A stretch of DNA of 64,000 nt from assembly GCF_010389155.1 (NCBI RefSeq), contig NC_057768.1:12584501-12648500 (forward strand), given 5' to 3'. Shown in pieces: positions 43,845 through 56,666 of this stretch (position 1 is the first letter of the stretch; each line of letters opens with the position of its first letter). The translations under genes and the position numbers were made by a program. Source of the stretch: Erigeron canadensis (Eukaryota; Streptophyta; Magnoliopsida; Asterales; Asteraceae). The notes under the pieces were generated by a model that did no database searches, was not told the DNA's origin, and saw only the letters and a list, made by a program, of their open reading frames with translations.

Positions 43845-46800
43845 CAACCGTACTTTTAATATTATATATGTGCTAGTTAGGCTGTCTACGTTCCCGCAAG
43901 CCATAGTTATACTTGAAGCTAGTAGGTAATGCCCCAAATTGGTAATCTAAAACTAATGATATGTAAAAGAATTTCCTAATGAAAATACCTCGGAACAAAA
44001 TTTTTAGAGGTGATCAATCGATACGATAATAATAACTTAAGACTCGCAAATTGAGATACCAATCAAAATTCCTATGGAATGCCCAACAAATCAAAAATAA
44101 GACCAAATCAAGAGGATATGATCAGAATAAGTAAAATTTTCAACTAAAAATATAATTGGAAACATTATGTACGTAAAAGCGTCGAAAACTTAATAAGTAA
44201 GCATATAAGCTTAAAAATTAATACAAATTTACAACCAATGACCTATGTAACCAACTAAAAATACAAAAATATATCCACACACATAAATATACATGACATA
44301 TATACATATGCATATACTAGAATAAATAACCCACTAACATTACAAATAAACACAATATACTCTTACAAACTATATACTTACAACCTATACATATATACAA
44401 ATATACCTACAACATTTTTAAAAAAAAAAAAAAAAGGAAAAACCCTCTAAATCCCCCTTAATGGCCGTTCCCCCCCTACCCACACACATACATCTCCTTT
44501 TCAAATTTTTTGCATGCCTTTTAGTCTTGGAACTCACCACAAACACATACTAAACACCACTTTACACACACAACTCATTTACTCTCTCAAAAACAACTTT
44601 TCTCTCCCTTTTCTCTCTTCATTTTCAGCAGCCAAGGAGCAAGGAAAACACCAACAAAATCAACCTTAATACTTGATAATAATAAGGGTTTAAGTTAGGC
44701 TAAGCAAGGGTTTGATTAGGCTAAGGTTTAAGGGTTGTTTTGAGGTTGAAACAAGGGTTATTGGAGGCTTTTGGGTCACAAAAATCTGCATATTTTCATC
44801 ATCAAAAAGTGTTCTTCAAGGGTATATATCTTCATCTCTTTATTAGATTAATCTTATTCTTGTTTATATTAAAAAGGTTTTTATCAAAAGATTGTGTTTT
44901 CTTCATGTTTTCTTTTGAATATACACTTGATGAGGGCAAAGTTGATAGGATCTTTCTTTCCATGCTCATGCATGTTGAATCCATGAAGAAAGATCCAAGG
45001 ATTCAACTAGTTTAAGACCCAAAAGTGTGGATATAAGTTTAATAGTCGTTGATGTGATTTTTCTTTTGAAAGATGGCTATATTCATGCATATTATGAAAG
45101 TGATATTTCTGGAAATATTTATAAAAATATAGATTTCATTGATAAAGTGTTGGATCTATAAAAGCTAGCATCAAAAAGGTGATATGTGTTGATAGATTGT
45201 AAAGTAACTTTATATAAAAAGATGAACATGATGTATAAATATTTGTATATATATTTCTGGAATATTTCATGAAAAATATATTTTTATGTTGATGGATTTT
45301 TGATAGTTAAAGCTTTATGTTAAAAAGTATTGATTTAAGTGCATATATGCTAGATTTAAGAAGGTTGGATTATTGTTTGGATTATGAGATGAAGCTAGGC
45401 TTGTCATAAGTGAAAAATGTGTTAAAATCAAAGTAAATATTCTGTAAAAATTATGGTGATAACAAAAATATGATTATGGAACCAAACAAGGCAAAATAGG
45501 CTTGAAATCGAAAACCGAAAACTTGTTAAAATGCATTTTGAGCACACACATGCACCATAACTATATGACCATGAAAATGTGATGAACATACTGGAAATAT
45601 GACATATTAAAAGTATAAAACTCAAGTTATTTGATGCATGGCAAGAATAAGCTCAAAAATAGTCTTTTCGGGTCAAATAATCACCAACCGAAAGCACAAA
45701 ATTGCACATAGCACACCACCACCACAATCACGACTTTGGTAATCAAAATATGATGGACATTCTGGACAAAATGAAATAAGAACAAAAATCCCTTTTGAAG
45801 CATTTAAATTGGTTGGGAAATGAGGCAAAAATCACTATTTCGGTAAACGATTTTATGTTTAAAAGTCCTCAAATTATAAGAACACAAGAGAGATTGAATG
45901 GTTACAAATTTTATTTGATAAAAGTTGCCTAAAAAGTGCCTGGGATTTTAGACAAAAGCTCTTGTGATGATTTCTAAGTGTTTTTATAATTTAATGAATT
46001 TAAAAGGGATTTTAAGGAATAAATAAATCAATAACAAATTATATAAATAATGAACTTGGACAAAATCACATAAATAGGGTTAAAATAACTTAAACCTACT
46101 GGAGAAAATTAATTTCAAGGAAAGAACCAAGTTCTACATAATTTAAGAATAACTAACTAAGTTAAAAATCACTAATTAATCACTATTATTAAATAAATAA
46201 GTAATAAAGCTTAAATAAATAAATGAATAAATAATATTACAAGTATAAAGACATAATACTCAGTAGATAATCAAAATATAATTATCTATGAATTTTAAAG
46301 GTAATTTAAGAACCTAAGAATAATTATAAGGAATTATTTAATTAATTAATGAATAAATGGAATAAATAATTAATTAAATAATAATAAATCAAGGAAATTA
46401 ATATAAATCAGAAAATATATTTTAAAAATCCAAAATACTACTGTACCAATATCAAATAATAGTACAAAGCAAAGTGTGCAAAAGAAATCTTGCGAATCAA
46501 AGCCGAATTACCGAAATTCCAACAAACGCGCAAAAACGCTTAACGCAAAAACTACTCTTACCATCAATCCCAATTTAACCAAACATCTTGAACATCATAA
46601 TGCACTTTGATTCCATAATTAAGTAACAACCAAAGATAGGTTGTCTATATTTGAATACACACTTACGTTGTGTATATTTGAATACCATGGTTTAGTTCAC
46701 TAGTTCATGTAATACGCACTTACGTTGTGTATATTTGAATACATGGTTTAGGCTTGCTTGGGGAACGACATCGCTAGGCACACATCTCGTATTTGATCAG

Positions 46801-47804
46801 CCCCCTTTACTCTCAAATCAAGTGAGTCATAGCCCCCTTTCAAACTCTTTTATGTGTTTTACTTTCGGGGTGAAAAGCATGATAAATGAAACTACTTTCT
46901 ATATATGCAATGTTTCTTGAAAGAGAGTTTGTTATATGAAATGATTCTTGATATATGAGTATGAAATGATAATAAAGGATTTATGTGATGAGCTTGAGTT
47001 CTGTCAAACCGCGGCGTTCGGTACACTACTATTTACTCTGAAAGTGGAGGCCTGTAGTTAGTTAGTTGCGCAACTAGGTTTCGTCCGCCCACCCAAAGCG
47101 TACCGTTGGAAGGTTGGTTTCCTTCGTGACAACCTTCACTTCTAGTCTGGCCCCGGGTGTTCTAACTACCTTAAGATAATCGGGCGTCTCCATGGCACGA
47201 CCCATTATCATTATTGTTATTATTATTACGGCACTTGATTGACAGCTTGTGCTATGAATTGAATTATTGGATTGTAATCGGACTTGAATAAAATGGTAGT
47301 AGTAGTGGCTCAAGTACTTACTCATCTAAGATAATGGAATTAGACCTTGTGGTCATATGACAAGAATTTATTTACATGGGTTAAAATTGAGTTGAACGAA
47401 CGATTATCAAAGGATGAATTGGAAATATTCATTAAATTGGTGATTCCTAATTTATTTTGTAATGATGTGTATATATGCTTATTGTATTAGTTAAAAACCT
47501 ATGAACTCACTCAACTCTCGTAGTTGACACCTTTTCTTCATGCTTTTCAGGTTTAGAGCAGTAGGTTTGCCTATGGACCGCTTTCGGACCATGTGTTTGC
47601 ATGGCGAACGAAGACTTGTAATGCAAACAAGTTTATCTTTTATTCGGATTTGGACTTATGATATGATTTTAAACACTTTACTTTGAACCATGTAATCGTT
47701 TAATTTGGAATGGTTTAAGACTTTATTTAAGATGTTTTCCATTTAACCTTTGTACCATGTCGTTCTGTGACATCTCGTGTTTCCGCCGTAGTCGGGGTGT
47801 TACA
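43840..47804 (+). repeat. 3' LTR of G (3965 bp)
   Basis: Nearly identical to 33241-37191. The clearest difference is near 46640-46700, where this copy has an extra TATTTGAATACACACTTACG-type unit relative to the 5' LTR, and several homopolymer length changes (for example the A run near 44420). Confidence 0.93.
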
Positions 47805-48001
47805 TGCTTGCAGATTCAGGGCTTTCTACTATGTTTTGGGGGAGGCAGTGAATACAGCTTGTCATATTATAAATAGGGTTACTGTAGTCAAGCGTCATAA
47901 CAAGACATGCTATGAGTTTCTACATAAGAGGAAACCGAATTTACAGAATGTTGAACCATTTGGTGTACCGTGTACTTTCTTGAAATATCTACCTCAGTCA
48001 A
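47805..48001 (+). pseudogene. Integrase fragment of D between G and H
   Basis: After the duplicated TGCTT, the integrase continues with FWGEAVNTACHIINRV-like coding (here TMFWGEAVNT in E; in D FYYVLGEAVNTACHIINRV because of a frameshift), then KRHNKTCYEF and EPFGVPCTFLKYLPQS. It ends at GTCAA, the target duplication of solo LTR H. Confidence 0.85.
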
Positions 48002-51000
48002 TGTAACAACCCTCAAATTTCGATTAGGATAATTTACTTGGACTTATCTAGGTTTTTATCCCTAGTGGTTTATTAAGAGAATTAACCTTTTAGACATTCA
48101 AAGCATAGTGATAATTGCCCTATGGTACGGTGAGATGCCTTAGAAATGCCATAAACAATAACTTTTATCATTCAAGGCAATCTCAAGCAATAAATTAGTT
48201 CCAAATGAACTTAATAAAACACCGTGGAACAAAAATTTTATTATTAACCAGTCAAGTTATATAAACAATAATGTAAGACTCACAAGTTGAGTTAACGATC
48301 AAGAATCCTCATGAATGTCCAACAATATAGTCATCGAGCAAATTAAAGTGTAGGTAAGCACAAATACATAATAACCATCCTAACCATATAATAACAAATT
48401 CTTATGTACAAAATGCTTGGATAATAATAAGTGCACAAATGCATGTCTAATATAAATACAAATATATTGTTAATGGGATTATGTAACAAATTTTAGAACA
48501 CAAAGGTATGCATATATATATACACAACACATAAACATGTATATATACACCCACATTTTTTTTGAAAACCTTTAAAAGCTAGTAAACATTAGAATACATG
48601 CACCTTTACTACCTACTATTACATATAATACTTACATACACCACATATATACATACTTACACTTAAAATACAAAATTTAAACAAAAATCCCTTCCATTTT
48701 CCTTTACAAAACCAGCCCTATGCCACTCCCCATGAAACTCCTCCAATCAAAATACATCCTCCTTTACACTCCCTATACACATAACACACCCTCTTACACA
48801 CTTCCTCATGCTTTCACACTTTCTCACATACACATTCAAGTCATTCTCTCTCTTTCTTTAGAAAAATTCTGCATTCTTTTCCTCCTCCCTCTTCTCTTAT
48901 TTCGGTTCACACATCATCAAAAATGGAGGTTATATCTCTAATACAATCAACTATAATAATAAGGGTTTAAGGTAGATTAATCAAGGGTTGATTCAAGTAG
49001 GGTTTAAGGGTTATTTCAAGCTTGGAATGAGTGTTATTTGGAGCTCATGAGGCCACGAAATTTTCTGCCCAAAACAGCCCCTATTTCGAGTTCATCAAGG
49101 GTATAAATCTTCATCTCTTAGTTTAATCTATCTTGTTTTTGTATATACTAAAAGATCTTTATCAAAGACCATGTTTTTCTTTGATTTTCTTCTTGAAATA
49201 CACTTGATGAAGGCAAGTTGATAGAATCTTCTTCCTTATGCTCATGCATGTTGAAATCTAGAAGAAAGATTCAAGGATTCAACTAGTTTATGACCCAAAA
49301 GTGTTGTTATAGATTAAATACCTTTTAAAGTGATTTTTCCTTTGAAATATGGTCATATTTTTATATATTTTGATGAATATATCTCTGGAGTTTTTCATAA
49401 AATATGTTTTTAAGTTGTTGAATTAAAGATGGATAAAGATTTGTTGTTAATATGATGAGATGATTACATCCATGCTTAGACTTGCACTAGTTTAAATTGG
49501 TTTTGATATGGGACTTGAGATGGATCTTTTAAGAATGATTGATAAACTTGAAATTGATTGAAATCTGTATATTTGATGTTAAGAGATACTAAATAAAGTA
49601 ATAATCTTGTTAGTGGGAATCTAGAGGTTAGAGCAAGCAACCAACACCATTGGTGAGTTGATCTATCCAATAAACATTCTGACAGAATTGATCTCCTGTC
49701 TTAGAACGGGTAAACTGATTTTGTGACGGCATTTTCAAGAAAAACTTTCAAAATAAAAGTTGTAGAAAAATAAGTTAATATTAACCTCCAACTGGAATTA
49801 CTCAAATATACTGAACCAAACGAAAGATATGATTTTTCTACTGAAACTGGTCAAACTGTTATTTTGTCTGAATATTTTATAAACTTTAACAATTTTTATC
49901 TCCTAATCCATAAGATTCCAGGAGGTCATACTTGTTGGAAAGTAATTTCAATGTGTCTTGAAGTTAAAATAAAATCATGGGATTTTTCTAACAATCAGAA
50001 CATCCAGAACTTTTATAAAACTTCTGATGTCGCAAGCAGTGTCCATTAGGGAGAGTTTGTGTTTGGATAATTTTTAAGGACTCCAAACATCATCAAAAAA
50101 TTCACCAAAAATTCACAAAAATACTAGATACATATAAGTCACTGTGTAAAAATCATGAAGGTTCAAATAATTCGTCTTGACCCCAAAATAGTAGCTAACA
50201 TTTCTTAAAAATAAAGTATAAAACAGAAAATTTGTAAGTAATCTTATAAATGGCATAATGGGCTATGTAATGAACTAAGAACCATAATGGGCTAACCCGG
50301 CCCAAATAATGAACCCATAAGGAACACAAATCAGTAGGCCCACTTGGCCCAATAACCACTATGATCCATTAATCACATAACCCAAATAAGGGTAAGCCCA
50401 ATAACTAAATTAAGCCCAAGTCACTTAAAAACTCATCACATTTTGGCCCAATTGATAATGGTCCATAATGCTTAAACGAATTTCATGAGATAAGTGTAAT
50501 CAAAATAAAACAAAGATAATTAAGTGAGATAGGCATAAATAATTATGTTAACCAAGCTATATATTGATATCACAAATGCTAATTCGCGCTAAAATTGGTT
50601 ACACAACAAATGATGAATAAGGATTACATAACTTAATATGATATTTCTATATGATAACCTAAGATGCCAAGTGAAACCACAAATGAGGCCAAGTTACCAA
50701 AAATCTAATAACTTATAACTACGCATGTAATTAAAGTAACCTTTTACACCATCAATCTCTACAACCAAAACAATGCGAATGTTAGCAATATACTTGGATT
50801 CCACAATTGATAGCAACATAATGAAAGTGGCATTTCTAAGTGATGGCTTAAGATAGGAACTTACGTGTATTAGTCCTATCGTAGGGATAGTCTTGGCTAT
50901 GAAATGTGATTGAGAAATGTGACGGATGTATGCTGGAGCGATTGATGGGAAGTACCCATTTTGGATAAGTGAATATAATATGCGGCATATCAAGGTGAGT

Positions 51001-52324
51001 CATAGCCCCCTTTCAAACTATTTTATGTGTTTAACTTTCGGGGTGAAAAGCATGATAAGTAAAGTTATTTTATATATATATATAAAGTGTTTCTTGAAAG
51101 AAAGTTTGATATATGATATGACTCTTGATAAGTATGATTATGATATGAAGTTATAACGTATGTTCCAAGTGATAATTGTTATATGATGAACTTGAGTTCT
51201 GTCAACCCGTTTTCTTTTCGGTACACTACTATTTACTCCTAAGGGAGGCCTGTAGTTAGATAGTTGCGCAACTAGGAGTCGTCCACCCATCCAGAGCGTA
51301 ACGGTGGAAGGTTGTTTGCCTTCGTGATGACCATCACTTCCAGTCCGACCATTAGGGTGTTCTAGCTACGTAAGTTTAATCGGTCGTCCTCATGACACGA
51401 CCCCAAGTATAAGTAAGGCACTTGATTGACAGCTGGTGCAAAGATAAGAAGTATTATAAAGCTTGGACTTGAAAATGGTAGTAGTAGTGGCTCAAGCATT
51501 TACTCATCAAAATTATGTAAATTACGCCTTCGTGGCTAAATGAAATTGATATTGAATTATGCCTTGTGGCTAAGTGAAATTGATATTAATATTGTTGATA
51601 ATTGGAAATTGTTTGAACATACGGATTGGGTATCGTCCCTCATATGTTATCTTGAAAGACGTTGAAATTGGTGATATTGAAACGATTTTGGTAACCGAAT
51701 GATTCTGGTATGGTATACGATTAATCGATTTATATACTTTTTCTCTCCTGATGATTTGACAAATGAGAACCTGAAGTTTTATTATGGATTTTTTTTCAAG
51801 TCTTGATATGACATTGTGGTGTTTGGAAAAAACTCGATAATATGATATGGGAATTTTTGTCGGTCAAATGGTTTGGGTGTTTCGAAATGTAATAGTAATC
51901 GGTTTTCTAAGTAGTAAAACGGTGATGTACCAAGATTTATATAAAAAACTATGCACTCACCAACTACGTTTTCGTAGTTGACGCTTTTTCTTCATGCTTT
52001 TCAGGAATTAGCATAAGGTTTGAGGATTTATATGCATCATGATTGTTTGCATTGCACTTTGGAGTCGAATATCAAACCTTGTGAAGGGCAATGGAATCCG
52101 CCTTGATCATTGTAGTATACTATTCATGTGCTTGATATTCGTTTCGTGAACTTAATAATCAAGTATGGTGGACGCATTTGTACTTGGAAATTGGTTCACA
52201 TGCTTGTACACTTGTAAATTCCTTCTTACCAAATAAAGTTGTGGTGAATGTTATTTATAATCCTTTGTTTTAAATACTCGACTTTCGGTACATCTCATTG
52301 TTCCGCCTTAGTTGGGGTGTTACA
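48002..52324 (+). repeat. Solo LTR H (4323 bp), related to the LTR of G
   Basis: It starts TGTAACAACCC and ends TTGGGGTGTTACA. Identical GTCAA flanks it at 47997-48001 and 52325-52329. Blocks are shared with the LTR of G, such as GTGAGTCATAGCCCCCTTTC (50995-51014), TTCGGGGTGAAAAGCATGAT and TTCTTCATGCTTTTCAGG, but most of the sequence has diverged, so it is a related chromovirus family. It contains no coding region. A cluster of GGCCCA/AGCCCA words lies at 50255-50470. Confidence 0.92.
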
Positions 52325-52329
52325 GTCAA

Positions 52330-54414
52330 AGTTTGATCCAAAGGTTGAAGAGGGATTTTTCATGGGTTATAAACCGGGATCATCAATTCGACGAGTTTAT
52401 AACAAGTAGACAGGCAAAGTTGACTTGGGTAAAAATGTCAAGATTGTCAGTCATAAGCCCGCTATTCATTGTGGAACTGGCAAAAATTTCGATTACGATA
52501 GTGTGTTTAGTTCACTACACGGTCTTGCTTCTTATTCATATCCTGAGACAGTTGATAATGTGATTATTTTAAGAGATCACATGGATAATACTCCTACATC
52601 TCCGCCTACTCGAAATGTGAATACTACTCCAACCAAAGTTCAGTCTAATACTGTTGTTGATGAAAGTGGTAAGGACAAGAATAAGCCAACAAATTCAGAT
52701 GATAGTAAACCCGAGAACACTACACCACTTACTCCGTCAAAGGTTTCACTGCCTGATGATGATCCTATTTTTGAAGAATCGGAAGATGATTTTAGCTCTC
52801 CTGAGTTTCAGATTAGAACAAATTTAGGAGAAAGTCTGAATGTTGATTCAGTTCCCCAATATCGAGTTAATAAGGATCATCCAGTTCGAACTAGAAATCA
52901 GTTGAATAAGGAACTGACTAGTTTGTTTTGTGAAGTGAAAGACACTGGATTGATAACTGAGTGTTTATATTCTGGTTTCATTTCACAAGTGAAACCTAAG
53001 AATGTTAAGGCAGCACTTCAAGATCCATGTTGGGTTGAAGCTATGCAAGAAGAATAAGCTCAATTTGAAAAACTTGGAGTATGGGAGTTAGTAGATGTGC
53101 CTAGAAGTAAAGAACCGATTGAAACTCGTTGGGTATATAAATGCAAACGAGATGACAAAGTGGTTGTTACCAGAAATAAGGCATGTTTGGTTGTTCAGGG
53201 GTTTGCACAACGAGAAGGATATGACTATAACGAGACTTTTGCACCAGCTGCTAGGATTGAAGCTATAAGGTTATTTTTAGCCTATGCAAGTTTCAAAGGT
53301 ATAAAGGTGTATCAGTTAGACGTTAAGAGTGCCTTCTTATACGGTGAAGTTAAAGAAGAAGTATATGTTCACCAACCACCGGGGTTTGAAGATTCGAACT
53401 ATCCAAGAATAGCACATTGTTTATCAAGTGGAAGAAGCGAGATTATCTAATTGTACAAGTTTACGTGGATGATATCATTTTTGGTTCATCTAATATAAAG
53501 ATGTGCAAAGAGTTTGAAATGAGCATGAAAAATGAATTTGAAATGAGTGCTATGGGGGAACTTCAATTTTTCCTCGGACTGCAAGTTGATCAAAGGAAAG
53601 ATGGATGCTTTATTCACCAGTCTAAGTATGTCGATGACATCTTGGAGAGGTTTCAAATGTTAGAATCCAAGATATATGGTACTCCTATTCAGCAAAATCA
53701 TGGTTTAGGAGCTCTTGATCCGAAAGATAAACTTGTGGATGCAACTTATTATCGTGCTATTATTGGCTCATTGATGTATCTGACTGCTTCGCGTCCAGAT
53801 ATTATGTTCGCTGTTTGTCTTTGCGCTATATTTCAAGCTAGTCCGAAAGAGTCAGCTTTGGTTGCAGCAAAACGTATTCTACGTTATCTTAAGGAAACCC
53901 AGGGCTTGGTCTATGATATCCTATGGGAGGAACGTTTGATTTTGTTGCATATATTGATTCGGACTTTGGCGGTTGTAACAATGACAGAAAGTCTATGACT
54001 AGAGGTTGTCAGTTTTTAGGAGGAAAATTAGTATCGTGGCAATGCAAGAAGCAGACATGTGTTGCTCAGTCTTCATGTGAAGCAGAGGATATGGCTGCTG
54101 GTAGCTGTTGTTCCCAGGTATTGTGGATTCAGCAACAACTTCGTGACTACGGTATGGATTTTCTTGATACTCCTATTAGAATAGACATTAAGTCAGTTAT
54201 AGACATTACAAATAACCCTGTCATGCATAAGGTCACCAAGCATATTGATATTAGACATCATTTCTTGCGTGATTGTGCCCAAAAGAAGTTAATTCATTTG
54301 GAAAAAGTTATAACTGATGATAATTTAGCCGATTTGTATACCAAAGCATTTGATAAGACTCGATTTGAGAAGTTAATTCTTCTCAATGGGATGAAGAAAG
54401 CTGATTCATATTAA
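52330..54414 (+). pseudogene. Pol of D, part 2: integrase end, RT and RNase H
   Basis: The integrase C-terminus continues (KVEEGFFMGYKPGSSIRR) and is followed by an acidic linker. RT motifs: WVEAMQEE then a stop at 53055, WVYKCKRDDK, VYQLDVKSAFLY. About 170 bases that should hold the LYGL.QAPRAWY segment are deleted at 53405. The catalytic [12 protein letters not shown] is then intact, and GELQFFLGLQVDQ follows. RNase H has YIDSDFGGCNNDRKS in another frame, AQSSCEAED, IDIKSVI and LADLYTKAFD, ending at 54414. Comparison with E shows the deletions directly. Confidence 0.88.
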
Positions 54415-56666
54415 ATCTCTCAAAGAACTAATTTTGTAAGTTTGTGTCTGTAAATAGCTAGAGTCATAAAAATATAAAAGGAGTTCTTAGTGTCATAAAA
54501 AAACATAAAAATGTGAAAAATGATAAAATGACAAAAATATGGGAGAAATTTAAGTTGATGTTGTAAGACGATTAGAAGTGAGGATACTTAGCTTTTAAGT
54601 CAGCTTAATCGGAATATAACTGCTTAGTTCAGTGATTATAATTTGGAATATATTGGTAGACACAAAGTAGCAAGGTTTCCTTAATCTGAACTTAAATTAT
54701 ACAATGTTCTTGTGGGAAACATATTCAGATATATGGCTGAGAATGCTTGCTTTTCAGTAATGAATTGATCTAGTCCTTAAATTTTGTGAAAGATCTAGCA
54801 TTACTATAGGATTTGTTCAAAATATAGGCAAAAACCTCTACAACTCATGAGCATGAAAGTTAAATGTGATATTGTTTATACAAATGAAATTAATGTTAAT
54901 TAAGGGGCTAATGTGGTCTTTGAGATTCGGACAAGTATGTCCTCGGGGTGTCTTTGTATACCTAGCCTACCTAAAGCTTCCAATTTGGGATAGGTTGTCA
55001 GAAAGTTCGCTACATGGGTCTCATAGAAAAGCACGGGATCCTTATAAATAATGAAATGCAAAAGCAAATAAGTTAAATCACAAAGTAATTAAATTTTGTT
55101 ATCTAAAAAGTGTCTCATGATTTGTTTAAGGATGTTTTTGAATATATATTGAATATTTGTTATCTTCGTGCTTGTATCGATTACGGAAGTATATCTGAAT
55201 GTGGGTGACATAAGTTCGCAAACTATTCAGTGGCATATTAGGCTACTCGGGTTACATGGTGACTGTCCTTGGCCAGGGTATGTTGAAAATGTCACAACTC
55301 AAAGGAAACTGGAGTACCGAGTGTTTAAGAGGACAAATATACCGGTAATCATGGTTGAGTCACTGTTCATAATTAATAATAAGAGAATTATTTCTCACTT
55401 GTAGACTTACGTAAATGCTAATCTGATCTAATCTGCAAAAACATAGAATTTCTTGTAAATAAATAAAGTAGTTTAGTTTTTATTTTAGCTATTTTTGTTT
55501 TTATTTTTATTTTTATATTTGTACTAATAAGTGTCAGTTTGTATGTCAAACTAGTTCATATTGCACGAGAGATTTGATAAGCATCTAATAATTATGTAGG
55601 AAGTTATATGATTCTTAGTGAATTATATGAGTCTTGTTGCTTATGGTAAGTATTTTTAAAAGATGGATTTTCTAATTAATACGTAAGTTGTTTAATTTAG
55701 AAAATGAAATGGATTTGAAATTGAAAATTCAAAATATTTTTGAATGTGTTTCAAGTAAATTTTTGAAATTTCAATTGTTTTTGGACTTGACTTAGATTTT
55801 TGATCGATAGGTTAAGATTTTGATTGTTTTGCATATTTATAATTTTTGTTGATCTTGATGCATTGATGAAGTTTGTTAAGTGTGCAGGTAGCAGATTTTA
55901 TTTTATATGTATTGAGACGGACAACAATCTATGCACGAAACGTGCTACAAGAATGGATTGCCTTGTATTTATTAACCTAAGACTTAGTGTGATATGTTAT
56001 AACTGTATTATCAAGATCACAACCTAAGATGTAATGTGATAGGTTGTTGATATGATAATTTGCTGTACTTGTAATGCATTATACATTAAATATGTTTTGA
56101 TGTAAGTTTGCTTTTGTTGAGTTAAACATCAATGAAGAAATGATCGATTTTATGTCAAGATAATAATGTAAGATTTCTTTGATACATTATTTTGATGACA
56201 AGTTAGTACGGATGATTTACGAGTACATATTCGAGCAGATACAAGTTTTTGGTAACGAGTATCTTTGGGTTTATGTTTCTGGAATTTTTGTAATTTTTCC
56301 TTGTTTAGATTTCTGGAAAATTTACGAAATTTGGTTTAGTGTGCAATTCGTGTGAATTGATATTCAAACTCGTCTGTGCTGAGATCAGCAAGCCTCGCAC
56401 TGACGTCATCACGAAGCCCACGAAGTTTGTCCTTCGGCCCAGCCCACGAGGATTCAAATATAAATACAGGTTTTAACCTTTCATTAGTTTACCCTAATCG
56501 AAAATTAACCCTAATTAATCACACGAATTACTCTCCTTCGTGCCACTATTCATCCGCCCCCTTCTTTCGATCGATTTCATCTTTAGTTCGTGTTTTTCAC
56601 TCATATTTGTTGGTAAATTCACGATATAGGATAGATTATTGTTGTTTTTGTTTGATTTGTGCAGAT
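54415..56666 (+). other. Post-pol spacer and leader of the third ORF of D
   Basis: The first 1.4 kb (54415-55800) is well conserved with the minus strand of E (61006 down to 59593) although neither shows a shared reading frame. The best-conserved block is about 55235-55440 and includes the palindrome TACCGGTA (55340-55347). The last part (56376-56660) looks like a promoter and leader, ending TTTGATTTGTGCAG just before the third-ORF ATG. Confidence 0.6.
56401..56466 (+). promoter_or_regulatory. Internal promoter of D: TGACGTCA plus TATA box
   Basis: TGACGTCA at 56401-56408 (a bZIP-type site), GCCCACGA words, and TATAAATA at 56459-56466, 201 bases before the third-ORF ATG. The same ingredients in the same order (TGACGTCA, GCCCACACGAAG, TATAAATACA) form the LTR promoter of D. 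Confidence 0.55.

Larger units (their letters stand above)
33241..47804 (+). mobile_element. Ty3/gypsy chromovirus G (Tekay/Del-like), complete with long LTRs
   Basis: LTRs of 3951 and 3965 bp, starting TGTAACAACC and ending GGGTGTTACA, flank a 6.6-kb internal region with primer site, pre-gag ORF, gag-pol, integrase with C-terminal chromodomain-like module and polypurine tract. The identical target duplication TGCTT (33236-33240, 47805-47809) shows a simple insertion. The LTRs differ by few small indels and substitutions, so the insertion is recent. The coding region is nevertheless damaged in RNase H and before the integrase core. Confidence 0.93.

Noticed and set aside
55168..55404. 78-residue frame in the conserved spacer of D, with a partial counterpart at 59982-60179
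   Set aside because: The counterpart in E is shifted and differs at both ends; DNA is conserved beyond the frame, so conservation is not explained by coding.
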